This document shows, piece by piece, positions 16,170 to 25,604 of a stretch of 61,518 nucleotides of DNA. Position numbers and translations under genes: made by a program. This DNA comes from Pontiellaceae bacterium B12227 (GTDB lineage: Bacteria > Verrucomicrobiota > Kiritimatiellia > Kiritimatiellales > Pontiellaceae): contig JAROAZ010000031.1 of assembly GCA_029432775.1 (NCBI GenBank), forward strand, positions 1-61,518, in the 5' to 3' direction. Within the stretch, counting starts at the first letter, position 1. The number at the start of each line of letters is the position of its first letter. Below the pieces are notes generated by a model. That model did not search any database and was not told the DNA's origin. It saw nothing but the letters and a program-made list of their open reading frames with translations.

Positions 16170-17929
16170 CCGGCAAACTTCCGCCAGTCGCCGAGGTCGG
16201 TGATCTCTTTTCCAAGGGTTGAAACTTCGGGCTCGGCAATGAATCCGCAGACTTCCGTGCCGCCCCTGAGCTTTACTTTCCCGATGCCAAGCGGGGCGGG
16301 AATGGCGCTGACAAATTTGCCGAAATTTTTGAAGGTCAGCCGATAGATCTCCACATAGATCCGCCCCCCGTTTTCCGGATCGTGGATCAGGCCGGGCTTG
16401 GCAACCCCGCCGGTTTCGAATGCATACATCCGATAGGCGTTGGCCGTTTCGGTTGACTCCACAAATGCGGCACCAAGTTCTTCCAGCTGATGGTGCAGCG
16501 GATAGCCGTTAAGATGTGCACCGCAGACAGCCAGGTCGACCGTTCCCCGGGCCGGCACCGGCTGATACGGCATCGGCCCTTTTTCTGTTTTGCCGACATT
16601 CAGGCCGGAGACCTGCTGCAACCGATCCGCCAGCTGCAGCAGCTTGAGGTCGTGCCCCGCAAAGGAAACCAGTGTGATGCCGAACGGCACGGTTGAAGTC
16701 ATCGCCGTCGGCACTGCAATGGCCGCATAGTCGAGCAGGTTCATGTAGTTGGTGTAATATCCGAGATTGGTATTCAGCTGCACCGGATCGGCATTCACGG
16801 CATCGCGCGTATAGCAGGTGCCAGCCGTCGGCGTGACGATCATATCCACCGAACGCATGACGTCATCCGCAATCCGTTTATAGGCCTGCAGCTGATACAT
16901 CGCTTCAAATACTTTCGGGGCCGGAATCTCCAGCCCGGACAGAATAATTTTCCGGGTGATTTCGAGCACGGCCTCCGGATTGGATTCAATAAACGCCCCG
17001 ACTGCGGCATAGCGTTCGTTTACCCACGGGCCGGAATAGAGCAGATTAGCCGCATCCAGAAACGGCTGAAAATCAACCTCCACCTTAATGCCGCCCGCCT
17101 CTTCCAGCATATCCACGCTTTGGTAGAAAGCAGTGCGATATGCTTCGTTGCCGAAAAACTTCAACTGTTCTTTTTTCGGCACGCCGAACTTCCAGCCACT
17201 GGAAATCAGGGGGGCCTGATCCAGCTTGCGGGCATAGCCGTCCGACGGATCAAAATGGGCTGCCACTTTAAATACGGTCTGCGCATCGGCGGCATCGAGC
17301 GCAAAAATGGAAACGCAGTCGAGACTCTTACAGGCCGGAACGACGCCGGAACAGCTCAGCGCGCCCTTCGAAGGCTTCAGCCCGATCAGATTATTAAACG
17401 CCGCCGGCACCCGCCCCGATCCGGCGGTATCGGTTCCCAGCGAAAACGAAGCGCAGCCATCGGCCACCGCCACTGCCGAGCCGCTGCTCGACCCGCCGGA
17501 AACATATGCCGGATCAAAACTGTTCGGGCAGGCGCCATAGGGCGACCGCGTGCCGACCAGTCCCGTTGCAAACTGGTCCATGTTGGTTTTCCCCAGTGGG
17601 ATCGCACCGGCGTTAATCAGCTGCTCCACGACATATGCCGACTGTTCCGGCACAAATTCATAGTCCGGACATGCCGCTGTGGTTGGAATACCGGCCAGGT
17701 CAATGTTGTCCTTAATCACAAACGGAATACCGTAAAGCGGCTTACTCTCAGGCGACTCGCCTTCCAGGGCCTGGATATAGGTAGAAACCTCGTCCGCGGT
17801 CAGCTTCCGAATCCACGCCTCCGGCGCAATTTCATCGGCCCTCTTCAAACAAAAATCAATAACGGATTCAACCGTCGCGTCCCCTCTTGTATATGCCTTG
17901 TGCAGCGCACTGATCTGTAAACTTTTCAT
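16166..17929 (-). CDS. atzF: Allophanate hydrolase
   Basis: Hydrolyses allophanate to two ammonia and two CO2, the final step of guanidine, urea or biuret assimilation by the carboxylase route. A 587-residue protein: amidase-signature domain (residues about 1-440) with the catalytic Lys in FVIKDNIDLAG and the Ser pair in GGSSSGSAVAVADG and GTDTAGSGRVPA, followed by the C-terminal allophanate-hydrolase domain (about 450-587). It is the last gene of the operon, 116 bp after the carboxylase, with a repeat hairpin between them. The 15-bp palindrome at 17190-17204 is read as SGWK. Confidence 0.94.
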   Translation of the reverse strand: MKSLQISALHKAYTRGDATVESVIDFCLKRADEIAPEAWIRKLTADEVSTYIQALEGESPESKPLYGIPFVIKDNIDLAGIPTTAACPDYEFVPEQSAYVVEQLINAGAIPLGKTNMDQFATGLVGTRSPYGACPNSFDPAYVSGGSSSGSAVAVADGCASFSLGTDTAGSGRVPAAFNNLIGLKPSKGALSCSGVVPACKSLDCVSIFALDAADAQTVFKVAAHFDPSDGYARKLDQAPLISSGWKFGVPKKEQLKFFGNEAYRTAFYQSVDMLEEAGGIKVEVDFQPFLDAANLLYSGPWVNERYAAVGAFIESNPEAVLEITRKIILSGLEIPAPKVFEAMYQLQAYKRIADDVMRSVDMIVTPTAGTCYTRDAVNADPVQLNTNLGYYTNYMNLLDYAAIAVPTAMTSTVPFGITLVSFAGHDLKLLQLADRLQQVSGLNVGKTEKGPMPYQPVPARGTVDLAVCGAHLNGYPLHHQLEELGAAFVESTETANAYRMYAFETGGVAKPGLIHDPENGGRIYVEIYRLTFKNFGKFVSAIPAPLGIGKVKLRGGTEVCGFIAEPEVSTLGKEITDLGDWRKFAG

Positions 17930-17953
17930 TTTACTATTCTCTTCAACTCATTA

Positions 17954-18035
17954 GCCACAAAGAGGCACAAAATACACGAAGACTCACACCTGTTCTTTGT
18001 GCAGCCGCGCAGCGGCTCTTGTGCCTTTTTGTAGC
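17954..18035. repeat. Intergenic inverted repeat, word CACAAAGAGGCACAAA
   Basis: The left arm starts GCCACAAAGAGGCACAAA. The right arm ends with the complementary CTTGTGCCTTTTTGTAGC (16 of 18 positions pair). An inner GC hairpin, AGCCGC-GCA-GCGGCT (18003-18017), sits in the right half. It fills the carboxylase-allophanate hydrolase gap and could form a strong hairpin in the operon mRNA. Confidence 0.7.
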
Positions 18036-18045
18036 AAATTAATAA

Positions 18046-21000
18046 TTAGTCATGCGGGACGATGGAACAGACGGCCTGGCCCTGCCGGACGGTATCGCCC
18101 GCCTTACAGAAGACCTGCACCACTTCACCCGAACACGGTGCGGATACCGGGATCTCCGTTTTCATACTTTCAAGCACCACCGCATCCGCCCCGGCTTCAA
18201 TTGAATCGCCGACGGCGACCTGACACTGCCAGACGCTGCCTGCAACGGACGCCGTTACCGCAACGGCCCCCTCTTCGATCTCCGTTTCTTCTGAGGAGGC
18301 GGCCGCAACTTCTTCCTCAAACGTCAGCAGATCGTTATCCACCCAGTGCTGATATTCCGCCGCAAAGGCGGCCTGTTGCGTGGTTTTAAAGGCATCAATG
18401 CTCTCGGCGTTTTCTTCGAGGAAGGCGTTGTAGTCATTAATGTTAAACGTCGTCTTTTCAATCTTCAGCGAGAAGCGTCCCTTCGGGAAATCGCGGCGCA
18501 TCTGCATCAGCTCTTCGCCGGAAACCGGATAGAAACGAACCTGGTCGAACCCGCGCAGCAGCCACGGCTTGCCGGATTCAAATTCGCGGGTCACATGATA
18601 GCGGTTCCACATCTGCACGGTGCGCCCGACAAACTGATAGCCGCCCGGTCCTTCCATGCCATAGACGCACATATAGGCCCCGCCGATACCGACCGCATTT
18701 TCCGGCGTCCACGTCCGTGCCGGATTATACTTGGTTGTCACCAGACGATGCCGCGGATCCAGCGGCGTGGCCACCGGCGCACCCAGATAAACATCGCCCA
18801 GCCCCATCACCAGATAACTGGCATCAAACAGAATATCCTGCACATCCTGAATGGAATCGAGCCCGTTGATCCGGCGGATAAATTCAATATTGCTCGGACA
18901 CCACGGCGCATCCTTCCGGACGGACGACATATATTTGTCAATCGCCAGCCGCGTCTGCGGATCGTCCCAGCTCAACGGCAGATGCACGATGCGCGACTCC
19001 ACCTCTTCCGGCGGATTTTCGCCCAGCTCGGCGATCAGCGAATCAATGATTTCGAGCAGCTTTTCGCGCGGCAGCAGGGCCGGATCAAAATGAATCTGGA
19101 AGGAACGGATGCCGGGCGTCAGGTCAATGATTCCCGGAAGGTTCAGCTCTTCAAATTTAAGGCTCCAGGCATGCACCTGAAAACGCAGACGCAGGTCGAG
19201 CTGCAGCGGGCCGAATTCCAACAGCAGATATTGATCGCCCGCCTGCCGGCAGACCACCTTTTCAAATTCATCGTCTTCGTTCCACGAAGCAATCACCGCC
19301 GGGGTTTCTGCAATATCAACCGCAACCGGTTCAGCACCGCTGCGTGCATTTTCGAGCGTCACCGGAATAAACTGCACCTTATCGCCCGGCTTCAGCTGGC
19401 CGACCTTCCAAAGCTCGGAACCGATCACCGTGACCGGACAGACAAAGCCGCCGAGGCTCGGGCCGTCGGGTCCGAGAATGACCGGCATATCGCCGGTAAA
19501 GTCGACCGCGCCGATGGCGTAGGCGTTGTCATGAATATTAGAAGGATGCAGCCCCGCTTCCCCGCCGTCGGCCCGTGCCCAGTCCGGTTTCGGTCCAATC
19601 AAACGCACGCCGGTACGCGACGAGTTAAAGTGCACCTCCCACTGATGCTCCAGGAACGTTTCAATATCCTTTTCGGTAAAGAAGTCGGGTGCGCCGTGCG
19701 GGCCATACATGACCCCAATCTTCCAATCATTGGAAACTTTTGGAATGGAGGCTTCGGGCAGTTTTTTAACATTCCAGTCATTGGAAGAATCGTTACCGAT
19801 GTGCAGTACATCGCCGGCCGCCAGTGCGCGCCCCGCATGCCCACCAAAGCGCCCGAGAATGAAGGTGGACTTGCTGCCCATATAGTCCGGCACATCGAGC
19901 CCGCCGCGCACGGCGAGGTACGCCCGCTGTCCTTTATAGAACGCACTGATAGCAATCGTGTCGCCGGCCATTACTTCAACCGCTTCAAACAACGGCACGG
20001 TTTGATCGTTCAGCATTACCGTCAGATCGCCGCCGGTGATGGCAACGACCGAATCGGCTTTAAATTTATAACTGCCGCCGGACATGGTCATTTCGAGTGC
20101 GGCAGCATTTTCCTCGTTCCCGACCAGCTGATTGGCAAGGCGGAAGTTGAGCATATCCATCGGCCCCGACGGCGGAACGCCGACGCCCCAGAAGCCGGTG
20201 CGGCCCGGCACATCCTGTACGGTGGTCTGGGTTCCGGGAATCACGACCTCAATCGTGTTTACGGCATAGTCGAAGGTATTGAGCAGACCGGTAAAGACAT
20301 CGCCCCTGCAGAAGATTTCATTTTCCAGCACCTGAGCCATCAGATGAATGTTTGTTTCAAAACCATATATCTTTGTGGCGCCCAACGCTTCAAGCGAGTG
20401 GGCAATCGTCGTGGCCCGGTCCGGCCCGGTTGTGATGACTTTTGCGAGCAGCGGATCATAATAGGCCGACACTTCGGTTCCGGTTTCCACCCATTTATCC
20501 ACGCGAATACCTTCCGGAAATTCCGCATAGGTAATAATGCCGCTCGACGGCTGGTATTCTTTGCCCGGATCTTCGGCATAGACGCGGAACTCCATCGCGC
20601 AGCCGCTCGGTTTGAGATCAAAGTTTCCAATGGTTGGATCTTCGCCGGCGGCCAGCTCCACCATCCAGCGCACGAGATCGACCCCGAACACCTCTTCGGT
20701 TATGCCGTGCTCCACCTGCAGGCGGGTATTCACTTCGAGGAAATAAAATTCCTCGGTTGCGGTGTCATAAATAAATTCAACGGTACCGGCCGAGCGGTAG
20801 GCCACTTTTTCCGTCAGCACTTTCGCGGCGGCATGCAGCGCGGCCCGCGTTTCATCTGAAATATTCGGCGCCGGCGTCTCTTCAATTACCTTCTGGTTAC
20901 GGCGCTGAACGGAACAGTCGCGTTCGCCAAGAATCACGACATCGCCCATTCCGTTACCGAAGACCTGCACCTCAATGTGCCGCGAGGTTTTAATATATTT

Positions 21001-21597
21001 TTCGAGGAAGACGCCTTCATCTTTAAAGTAGTTTTTACCAAGGCGCTTGATGGTTTCATAATGCGCTTCAAGTTCATCGGAACTGTTGCAGATACGCATG
21101 CCGATACCCCCGCCGCCGGCGGTGCTTTTCAGCATGATCGGATAACCGATTTTTTCCGCGGCTTCCAGCGCTTCATCTTCACTATTCAAAAGCGGGGTAC
21201 CCGGCACCAGCGGAACACCGGCGGCTTCGGCCAGGTCGCGCGCCATGTGTTTGAGACCAAACTCCAGAATGTGCTTTTCCTCCGGGCCGATAAACTCAAC
21301 GCCCATGGCTTCGCAGGCACGACTGAACTCGACGTTTTCGCTAAGGAAACCGTAACCCGGATGCACGGCTTCCACCCCGTGGTCTTTCATGACTCCGAGA
21401 ATTTTATCGGTGTTGAGATAGCTCTCCTTCGCGAGCGCCGGACCAATGTTGTAGGCCTCATCGGCCATGGCCACATGTTCCGCATCGGCGTCGGCATCCG
21501 AATAAACCGCAACGGCGGTAATCTTCATTTCCTGCAGCGTCCGGATAATCCGGCAGGCAATTTCGCCGCGGTTGGCTACCAGTACTTTTTTAAACAT
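18046..21597 (-). CDS. Biotin-dependent guanidine/urea carboxylase
   Basis: A 1183-residue multidomain enzyme that carboxylates guanidine (or urea) using ATP and bicarbonate. Order of domains: biotin carboxylase (1-450; ATP-grasp STAGGGGIGMR, FYFLEVNTRLQVEHG), KipA/AHS2-like domain (about 455-760), KipI/AHS1-like domain (about 780-1000), carboxyltransferase tail, and a biotinyl domain near the C-terminus with the biotin-accepting Lys in LESMKTE. The two urea-carboxylase-associated proteins beside it mark it as guanidine carboxylase more than urea carboxylase: known guanidine operons carry this pair as carboxyguanidine deiminase. Two copies of the 15-bp palindrome (19721, 19772) fall 50 bp apart in it, both read as SND-W. 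Confidence 0.9.
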   Translation of the reverse strand: MFKKVLVANRGEIACRIIRTLQEMKITAVAVYSDADADAEHVAMADEAYNIGPALAKESYLNTDKILGVMKDHGVEAVHPGYGFLSENVEFSRACEAMGVEFIGPEEKHILEFGLKHMARDLAEAAGVPLVPGTPLLNSEDEALEAAEKIGYPIMLKSTAGGGGIGMRICNSSDELEAHYETIKRLGKNYFKDEGVFLEKYIKTSRHIEVQVFGNGMGDVVILGERDCSVQRRNQKVIEETPAPNISDETRAALHAAAKVLTEKVAYRSAGTVEFIYDTATEEFYFLEVNTRLQVEHGITEEVFGVDLVRWMVELAAGEDPTIGNFDLKPSGCAMEFRVYAEDPGKEYQPSSGIITYAEFPEGIRVDKWVETGTEVSAYYDPLLAKVITTGPDRATTIAHSLEALGATKIYGFETNIHLMAQVLENEIFCRGDVFTGLLNTFDYAVNTIEVVIPGTQTTVQDVPGRTGFWGVGVPPSGPMDMLNFRLANQLVGNEENAAALEMTMSGGSYKFKADSVVAITGGDLTVMLNDQTVPLFEAVEVMAGDTIAISAFYKGQRAYLAVRGGLDVPDYMGSKSTFILGRFGGHAGRALAAGDVLHIGNDSSNDWNVKKLPEASIPKVSNDWKIGVMYGPHGAPDFFTEKDIETFLEHQWEVHFNSSRTGVRLIGPKPDWARADGGEAGLHPSNIHDNAYAIGAVDFTGDMPVILGPDGPSLGGFVCPVTVIGSELWKVGQLKPGDKVQFIPVTLENARSGAEPVAVDIAETPAVIASWNEDDEFEKVVCRQAGDQYLLLEFGPLQLDLRLRFQVHAWSLKFEELNLPGIIDLTPGIRSFQIHFDPALLPREKLLEIIDSLIAELGENPPEEVESRIVHLPLSWDDPQTRLAIDKYMSSVRKDAPWCPSNIEFIRRINGLDSIQDVQDILFDASYLVMGLGDVYLGAPVATPLDPRHRLVTTKYNPARTWTPENAVGIGGAYMCVYGMEGPGGYQFVGRTVQMWNRYHVTREFESGKPWLLRGFDQVRFYPVSGEELMQMRRDFPKGRFSLKIEKTTFNINDYNAFLEENAESIDAFKTTQQAAFAAEYQHWVDNDLLTFEEEVAAASSEETEIEEGAVAVTASVAGSVWQCQVAVGDSIEAGADAVVLESMKTEIPVSAPCSGEVVQVFCKAGDTVRQGQAVCSIVPHD

Positions 21598-21637
21598 AAA
21601 ACATCCTCATTAAGTTCGGGGCTAAACCACTAAATCA

Positions 21638-22279
21638 TTATTCCCAGACCGTCATCTGGACCGGCGTCGGGTTGTACCCGTTGCAGGGGTTGTTGAGCTG
21701 CGGGCAGTTGGAGACAAAAACGATGAGGTTCATCTCGGCAACCATCTCGACATATTTTCCGGCACCGGAAATTCCGTCTGAAAATTTCGATCCGCCTTCG
21801 GGATCAACCGGTACGTTCATGAAAAAGTTAATGTTGCAGACCTGGTCGCGCTTATCCATACCGAGGCCCCAGTCGACGATGCCCTGCAGGAACGTATCGC
21901 GGCAGCTGTGCATGTAGCGCTTTTCGTGGGCATAGCGCGAGGTATTTGATTCGCAGGAACAGGCGCTGCCGAGCGTATCGTGGCGTCCGCAGGTATCGGC
22001 GATCACTTTCAGCATCACGTTGTTTTCGTTCGAGCGGATCTCGGTACCGAGCTTGATGTAGACATTGTTCTGTTCGCGCAGCGTGTTGTTGGCATGGTAG
22101 CGCTCATCGGTGTTGTCGGCATTAAAGAACAACGTGTCCGCCGCCTGATTGCCTTCGAGATCGGTAATGCGCAGGATCTCGCCTTTCTTCACGACCTTCA
22201 TCCAGTAGTTTCCGGCCGGAACGGTTTCGCTCAGCCGCGCGTTTTCTTCAACAAGTGTACTTTCTTTGAGTTCAGACAT
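21638..22279 (-). CDS. Urea-carboxylase-associated protein (carboxyguanidine deiminase subunit type)
   Basis: A 213-residue DUF1989-type protein (start MSELKEST with AGGAA site). DLEGNQAADTLFFNADN and CGRHDTLGSACSCESN carry the conserved Asp/His/Cys residues of the family, and NFFMNVPVDPEGG is shared with its partner at 22290. In guanidine degradation the pair (CgdA/CgdB) converts carboxyguanidine to allophanate plus ammonia; that function is from family knowledge and context. It lies 40 bp before the carboxylase gene. Confidence 0.85.
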   Translation of the reverse strand: MSELKESTLVEENARLSETVPAGNYWMKVVKKGEILRITDLEGNQAADTLFFNADNTDERYHANNTLREQNNVYIKLGTEIRSNENNVMLKVIADTCGRHDTLGSACSCESNTSRYAHEKRYMHSCRDTFLQGIVDWGLGMDKRDQVCNINFFMNVPVDPEGGSKFSDGISGAGKYVEMVAEMNLIVFVSNCPQLNNPCNGYNPTPVQMTVWE

Positions 22280-22289
22280 AACGGGGTTC

Positions 22290-23015
22290 CTAGAGATAGT
22301 AGTTTTCGGAGTTTTCGAAACCGCGCTGGTTTTCAGGACAGAGCATGCGGCAGGGATCGTCCGCTGCGGCGGGTTCACTTTCGAACATCGTGATCTTAAC
22401 GGGCTTCGCCACATATTCGGCGGCGGGATTGAGCGGATGCATGCCGGTGTCGAGCACGAGCAGCGTATCCATCTCGGCACGCAGGTCGACATAACTGCCG
22501 GCGGGTGAGGCATCGGCCACAAAGGTCATGTTGCCATCCGCATCAATGTCGGTCTTCGAGAAAAAGTTCACGACGTTGGTGAAGTCGCGTTTGGTCATGC
22601 CATACTTGGCCAACTCGACCGTCAGCGAATCAAAGCCGTTCCGATAAAAATCGTTCCGCGCATCCTGATAGGATTTAGAGCCGAAACGTTCCTGGATATC
22701 CTTGCGGTAGGTGACGCCGCAGATGACGTCGTGCCAGTCGGAGGTTGAATCGGCGACGCTCATCAGCACGCGACCCATATCGGAATAGATGCAGGCGTTT
22801 TTGAAGAGCGAGGAGATGTGCTGAATCTTCAGCGTATCGCCCATGTTGTAGCGCTCGGTATAGTTATCGGCATTGTAAAAAAGCGCGGAGGCATTGCTGC
22901 CGCCTTCGAGGTCGGTCAGACGAATCGTACGGCCGCGGCGTACGATGCGCGAAAAGTTCCAACCTCCGGAAACCACGGTTTCGTAGAGGATCTTATCTTC
23001 GGGTATCGGGTTCAT
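22290..23015 (-). CDS. Urea-carboxylase-associated protein, second subunit
   Basis: A 241-residue paralogue of the next gene, same DUF1989-type family. The start is set at MNPIPEDK, 8 nt after an AAAGGA site. DLEGGSNASALFYNADN, SDWHDVICGVTYRKD and NVVNFFSKTDIDADG align with the partner. Two different subunits encoded side by side is the arrangement of carboxyguanidine deiminase. The gap to the downstream partner is 10 bp. Confidence 0.85.
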   Translation of the reverse strand: MNPIPEDKILYETVVSGGWNFSRIVRRGRTIRLTDLEGGSNASALFYNADNYTERYNMGDTLKIQHISSLFKNACIYSDMGRVLMSVADSTSDWHDVICGVTYRKDIQERFGSKSYQDARNDFYRNGFDSLTVELAKYGMTKRDFTNVVNFFSKTDIDADGNMTFVADASPAGSYVDLRAEMDTLLVLDTGMHPLNPAAEYVAKPVKITMFESEPAAADDPCRMLCPENQRGFENSENYYL

Positions 23016-23032
23016 ATTCTGCATCCTTTGGT

Positions 23033-23479
23033 TCAACGTTGTGGATTGGTCCGCAGCGGCGGCAGGATGGCATCGGCAAACGTGATCTGCCCCATCATGC
23101 TCTTGCTGCATTTGAGTGCTTTTGACAGCAGGCTGTAGAGGTTTTCCACCTCGCCCTGCACCAACCATATCTCCAGGTTCTTTCCATCTTCCAGCATCAC
23201 CTGGAAGGTCGAGATGACTTCATCCAGGTAGTCGCGCCGCAGCGCGATCAGCTTGCCGGCGCAGTCGTCGACCGCATCATAGGAAATGGTCAACGTTCCG
23301 GCCATCACGCGGGAGCGGTCCTGCTGCTGGTATTTCAGTAGTTCGCGCTTCACCAGGTCGGCAATCATCATGGAACGGTTGTCCATTCCGCGGTCTTCCG
23401 CCATCTGCTCGAGCTCGGCATACAACTCGGCCGGCATCGTGACGCTGAAGCGCTTATATTTCTGTTTTTCTTTCTGCAT
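23033..23479 (-). CDS. NikR-like ribbon-helix-helix regulator lacking nickel ligands
   Basis: A 148-residue protein. Residues about 9-50 form a ribbon-helix-helix DNA-binding domain (FSVTMPAELYAELEQMAEDR, then NRSMMIADLVKREL). Residues about 58-135 match the ACT-like ligand domain of NikR (GTLTISYD, DEVISTFQVMLEDGKNLEIW). In NikR the nickel site is built from His and Cys in the TLHVH...C stretch; here these positions are Gln, Met and Asn, so nickel cannot be bound in the known way. It lies between the ABC ATPase and the carboxyguanidine deiminase genes. The inferred role is a small-molecule-responsive regulator of this operon, possibly sensing guanidine. Confidence 0.8.
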   Translation of the reverse strand: MQKEKQKYKRFSVTMPAELYAELEQMAEDRGMDNRSMMIADLVKRELLKYQQQDRSRVMAGTLTISYDAVDDCAGKLIALRRDYLDEVISTFQVMLEDGKNLEIWLVQGEVENLYSLLSKALKCSKSMMGQITFADAILPPLRTNPQR

Positions 23480-23491
23480 CCTCTATCTCCG

Positions 23492-24394
23492 TCAAACCTC
23501 TTCAGTCGCAACCATCTTAACCACCTTGAAGTCGTCTTTCGACTCTTCAGCTGATGGATGAATCAGTTCTTCCAGATGAATTTTAGTCGTCAGAAACTCG
23601 GGCGACAAAAACTGTTCCGGAGAACGCGGCCGCTCCACGGGCACCTCGACGATCTCCTGCACACGGCCGGGGTTGGCTTCGAGCACCAGCACACGGTCGG
23701 AAAGGTAAACCGCCTCATCGAGGTCGTGGGTAATGAAGATGATGGTGATGTCGATCTTTTCGCGGATCTGCAGCAGATAGGCCTGCATCTTGGCGCGGGT
23801 CTGCGCATCGAGCGCACCGAACGGTTCATCCATCAGCAGCACTTTCGGCTTGTTGGCCAGCGCCCGTGCAATGGCAACGCGCTGCTGCATACCGCCGGAC
23901 AGCTGGGCCGGAAAGAGATCGGCATAGGGCTCGAGCCCCACAATATCGAGCCACTGCAGCGCCTCGCGCTCGGCATCGAACTTACTCTTGTTGGCCACCT
24001 CGAGCCCGAACATGACGTTTTTCTTTACGGTCAGCCACGGGAAGAGCGTGTATTTCTGGAACACCATTCCACGGTCCGCACCCGGCTCGCCGACCGGATA
24101 GGTATCGAGCAGGATCAGGCCGTCGGTAATATCCTCCAGACAGGCCAGCATGCGGATCAGGGTCGATTTGCCGCAGCCCGACGGGCCGATGATCGACAGA
24201 AACTCGCGCCTGTGAACCTTGAAGGAAACCTGATCCAGAATCCGGCGCACGCCCTCTTCGGTCGGGAACTCTTTTACCAGGTTGTCGATTTCCAGCACGA
24301 CGGGCTGACGTTTAATGAAGTCGAGCCGTTCTTTGACTTCGGCGGACTGCTCTTTATAGCTCGGCAGATTCAGTTTATTGGGAATATCCATCAT
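23492..24394 (-). CDS. NitT/TauT-family ABC transporter ATPase (guanidine/urea-type uptake)
   Basis: A 300-residue ATPase. Walker A GPSGCGKST, signature QLSGGMQQRVAIARALA, Walker B VLLMDEPFGALD and switch HDLDEAVYLSD are intact. Sequence class SsuB/TauB/NrtD. It is the third gene of the operon after the binding protein and permease, starting 2 bp after the permease stop. Guanidine operons commonly carry this class of importer; substrate assignment here is by context. Confidence 0.9.
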   Translation of the reverse strand: MMDIPNKLNLPSYKEQSAEVKERLDFIKRQPVVLEIDNLVKEFPTEEGVRRILDQVSFKVHRREFLSIIGPSGCGKSTLIRMLACLEDITDGLILLDTYPVGEPGADRGMVFQKYTLFPWLTVKKNVMFGLEVANKSKFDAEREALQWLDIVGLEPYADLFPAQLSGGMQQRVAIARALANKPKVLLMDEPFGALDAQTRAKMQAYLLQIREKIDITIIFITHDLDEAVYLSDRVLVLEANPGRVQEIVEVPVERPRSPEQFLSPEFLTTKIHLEELIHPSAEESKDDFKVVKMVATEEV

Positions 24395-24396
24395 GA

Positions 24397-25410
24397 TCAG
24401 GCCTCTACCGCAACCGGTTTGTTTTTATTGAACATCCGGCTGAAGAACGAACGTTTGCCCTCTTCCCAGGCAAAGAGTTCGCGGCCGATGGCTCCGAGTA
24501 TCATATCGGTGCCGAGGCCGATGAATCCCAGCACTAGGATGGCGGCGTATACATTATCGAACATGCGGTATTTGGCCTGCTGGTTTATGAACCAGCTGAT
24601 GCCGGTGCTGGTCCCGACGACCTCGGCGACAATCAGGTAGGTCCACGCCCAGCCGAGTAGAATACGCATATCCATATAGAGCTTGGGCAGGACGGCCGGA
24701 ATCACGACGCGAAACAGCAGACAACCGGGTTTGGCACCCAGGGTCTGGGCCGCCTCCACCAGGCTGAAGTCGACGGTGCGCGTGGTGTTGGCAATGACCA
24801 GCACCTGCTGAAAAAAGGTGCCGATAAAAATGATGGCCACTTTCGGGGCATCGTTGATTCCGAGAATCGCCACCGCCAGTGCCCCGAAAACCGGGGCCGG
24901 GAAGTAGCGGAAAAATTCAACAAACGGTTCGATCAGCTTGGAAAAGAAACTGAAGACCCCGCACATGATTCCCAGCGGCACCCCGATGATGGAGGAAATG
25001 ATGAAGCCCCAGAACACAACGCGAACACTGTGCGCCACACTTTCGTGGAACCATGGATCACCTTCACGGCGCGGCTCGGTGACAAATGCGGAATAGAGCG
25101 CGCCGGCGACTTCGTGCGGCGCCGGGAAATAGACCGGGTTGACTCGTTTTCCAAGCATTGGAAGGTCGCCCTCGGTGGTCAGATTTTCATTTTCCAGCTG
25201 GAAGGTTTCGCGGTCAACCCGGTCGCCCTCTTCAAAATAGATGGTATCACCGGCTTCCACAATCTGCACTTCAGGTTTCCAAACCGGCAGATAGCTGATG
25301 GCCGACCAAATCAGCAGTGGAAGGATAAAGGAAGCGATGGTCAGTCCGCGCACCCGCTTTTGCGAGAGCCCCTTTCCGAATCTGAACCATTTTTCTTCTT
25401 TGTTAGACAT
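24397..25410 (-). CDS. NitT/TauT-family ABC transporter permease
   Basis: A 337-residue permease with an unusually long N-terminal region: one membrane segment (about residues 21-42), then a soluble stretch of about 85 residues, then the usual core with the EAA loop LVEAAQTLGAKPGCLLFRVVIPAVLP. The soluble stretch contains a 15-bp palindrome copy (25149-25163, read LPMLGKR). Homologues of SsuC/TauC are about 250-260 residues, so the extra region is an addition. Confidence 0.88.
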   Translation of the reverse strand: MSNKEEKWFRFGKGLSQKRVRGLTIASFILPLLIWSAISYLPVWKPEVQIVEAGDTIYFEEGDRVDRETFQLENENLTTEGDLPMLGKRVNPVYFPAPHEVAGALYSAFVTEPRREGDPWFHESVAHSVRVVFWGFIISSIIGVPLGIMCGVFSFFSKLIEPFVEFFRYFPAPVFGALAVAILGINDAPKVAIIFIGTFFQQVLVIANTTRTVDFSLVEAAQTLGAKPGCLLFRVVIPAVLPKLYMDMRILLGWAWTYLIVAEVVGTSTGISWFINQQAKYRMFDNVYAAILVLGFIGLGTDMILGAIGRELFAWEEGKRSFFSRMFNKNKPVAVEA

Positions 25411-25473
25411 AGAGCACCCCTGCCCCTCGGAAGTTTCCGAAGATAAATTAGAAATCTTTCTGGACTGTTATCC

Positions 25474-25543
25474 CTCGCAGAGGCGCTGAGATCGCTGAGT
25501 TTTTACTTAGCTTTTAGCTCTGCGCTCTCAGCGCCTCTGCGAG
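25474..25543. repeat. Intergenic inverted repeat, word GCAGAGGCGCTGAGA
   Basis: Arms 25474-25499 and 25518-25543: 24 of 26 positions pair. Words CTCGCAGAGGCGC and TCTGCGAG are shared with the core of the mobile element at 15710-15860. It sits between the binding-protein and permease genes of the guanidine operon. Confidence 0.8.
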
Positions 25544-25562
25544 AAATTTTCAGTTAAAATTC

Positions 25563-25586
25563 GGCACCCCGCATGTGCGGGGTGCC
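25563..25586 (-). terminator. Strong hairpin after the guanidine-operon binding protein
   Basis: A perfect 10-bp GC-rich stem (GGCACCCCGC / GCGGGGTGCC) with a 4-nt loop, 18 bp after the stop codon, followed on the minus strand by GAATTTTAAC. Likely a partial terminator or mRNA stabiliser giving more binding protein than permease. Confidence 0.65.
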
Positions 25587-25604
25587 TTAGGAGTTGAGGA
25601 GAGA

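Noticed and set aside
18346..20859. 837-codon plus-strand frame opposite the guanidine/urea carboxylase
   Set aside because: Antisense shadow of a conserved multidomain enzyme; low-complexity His/Arg-rich product without family features.
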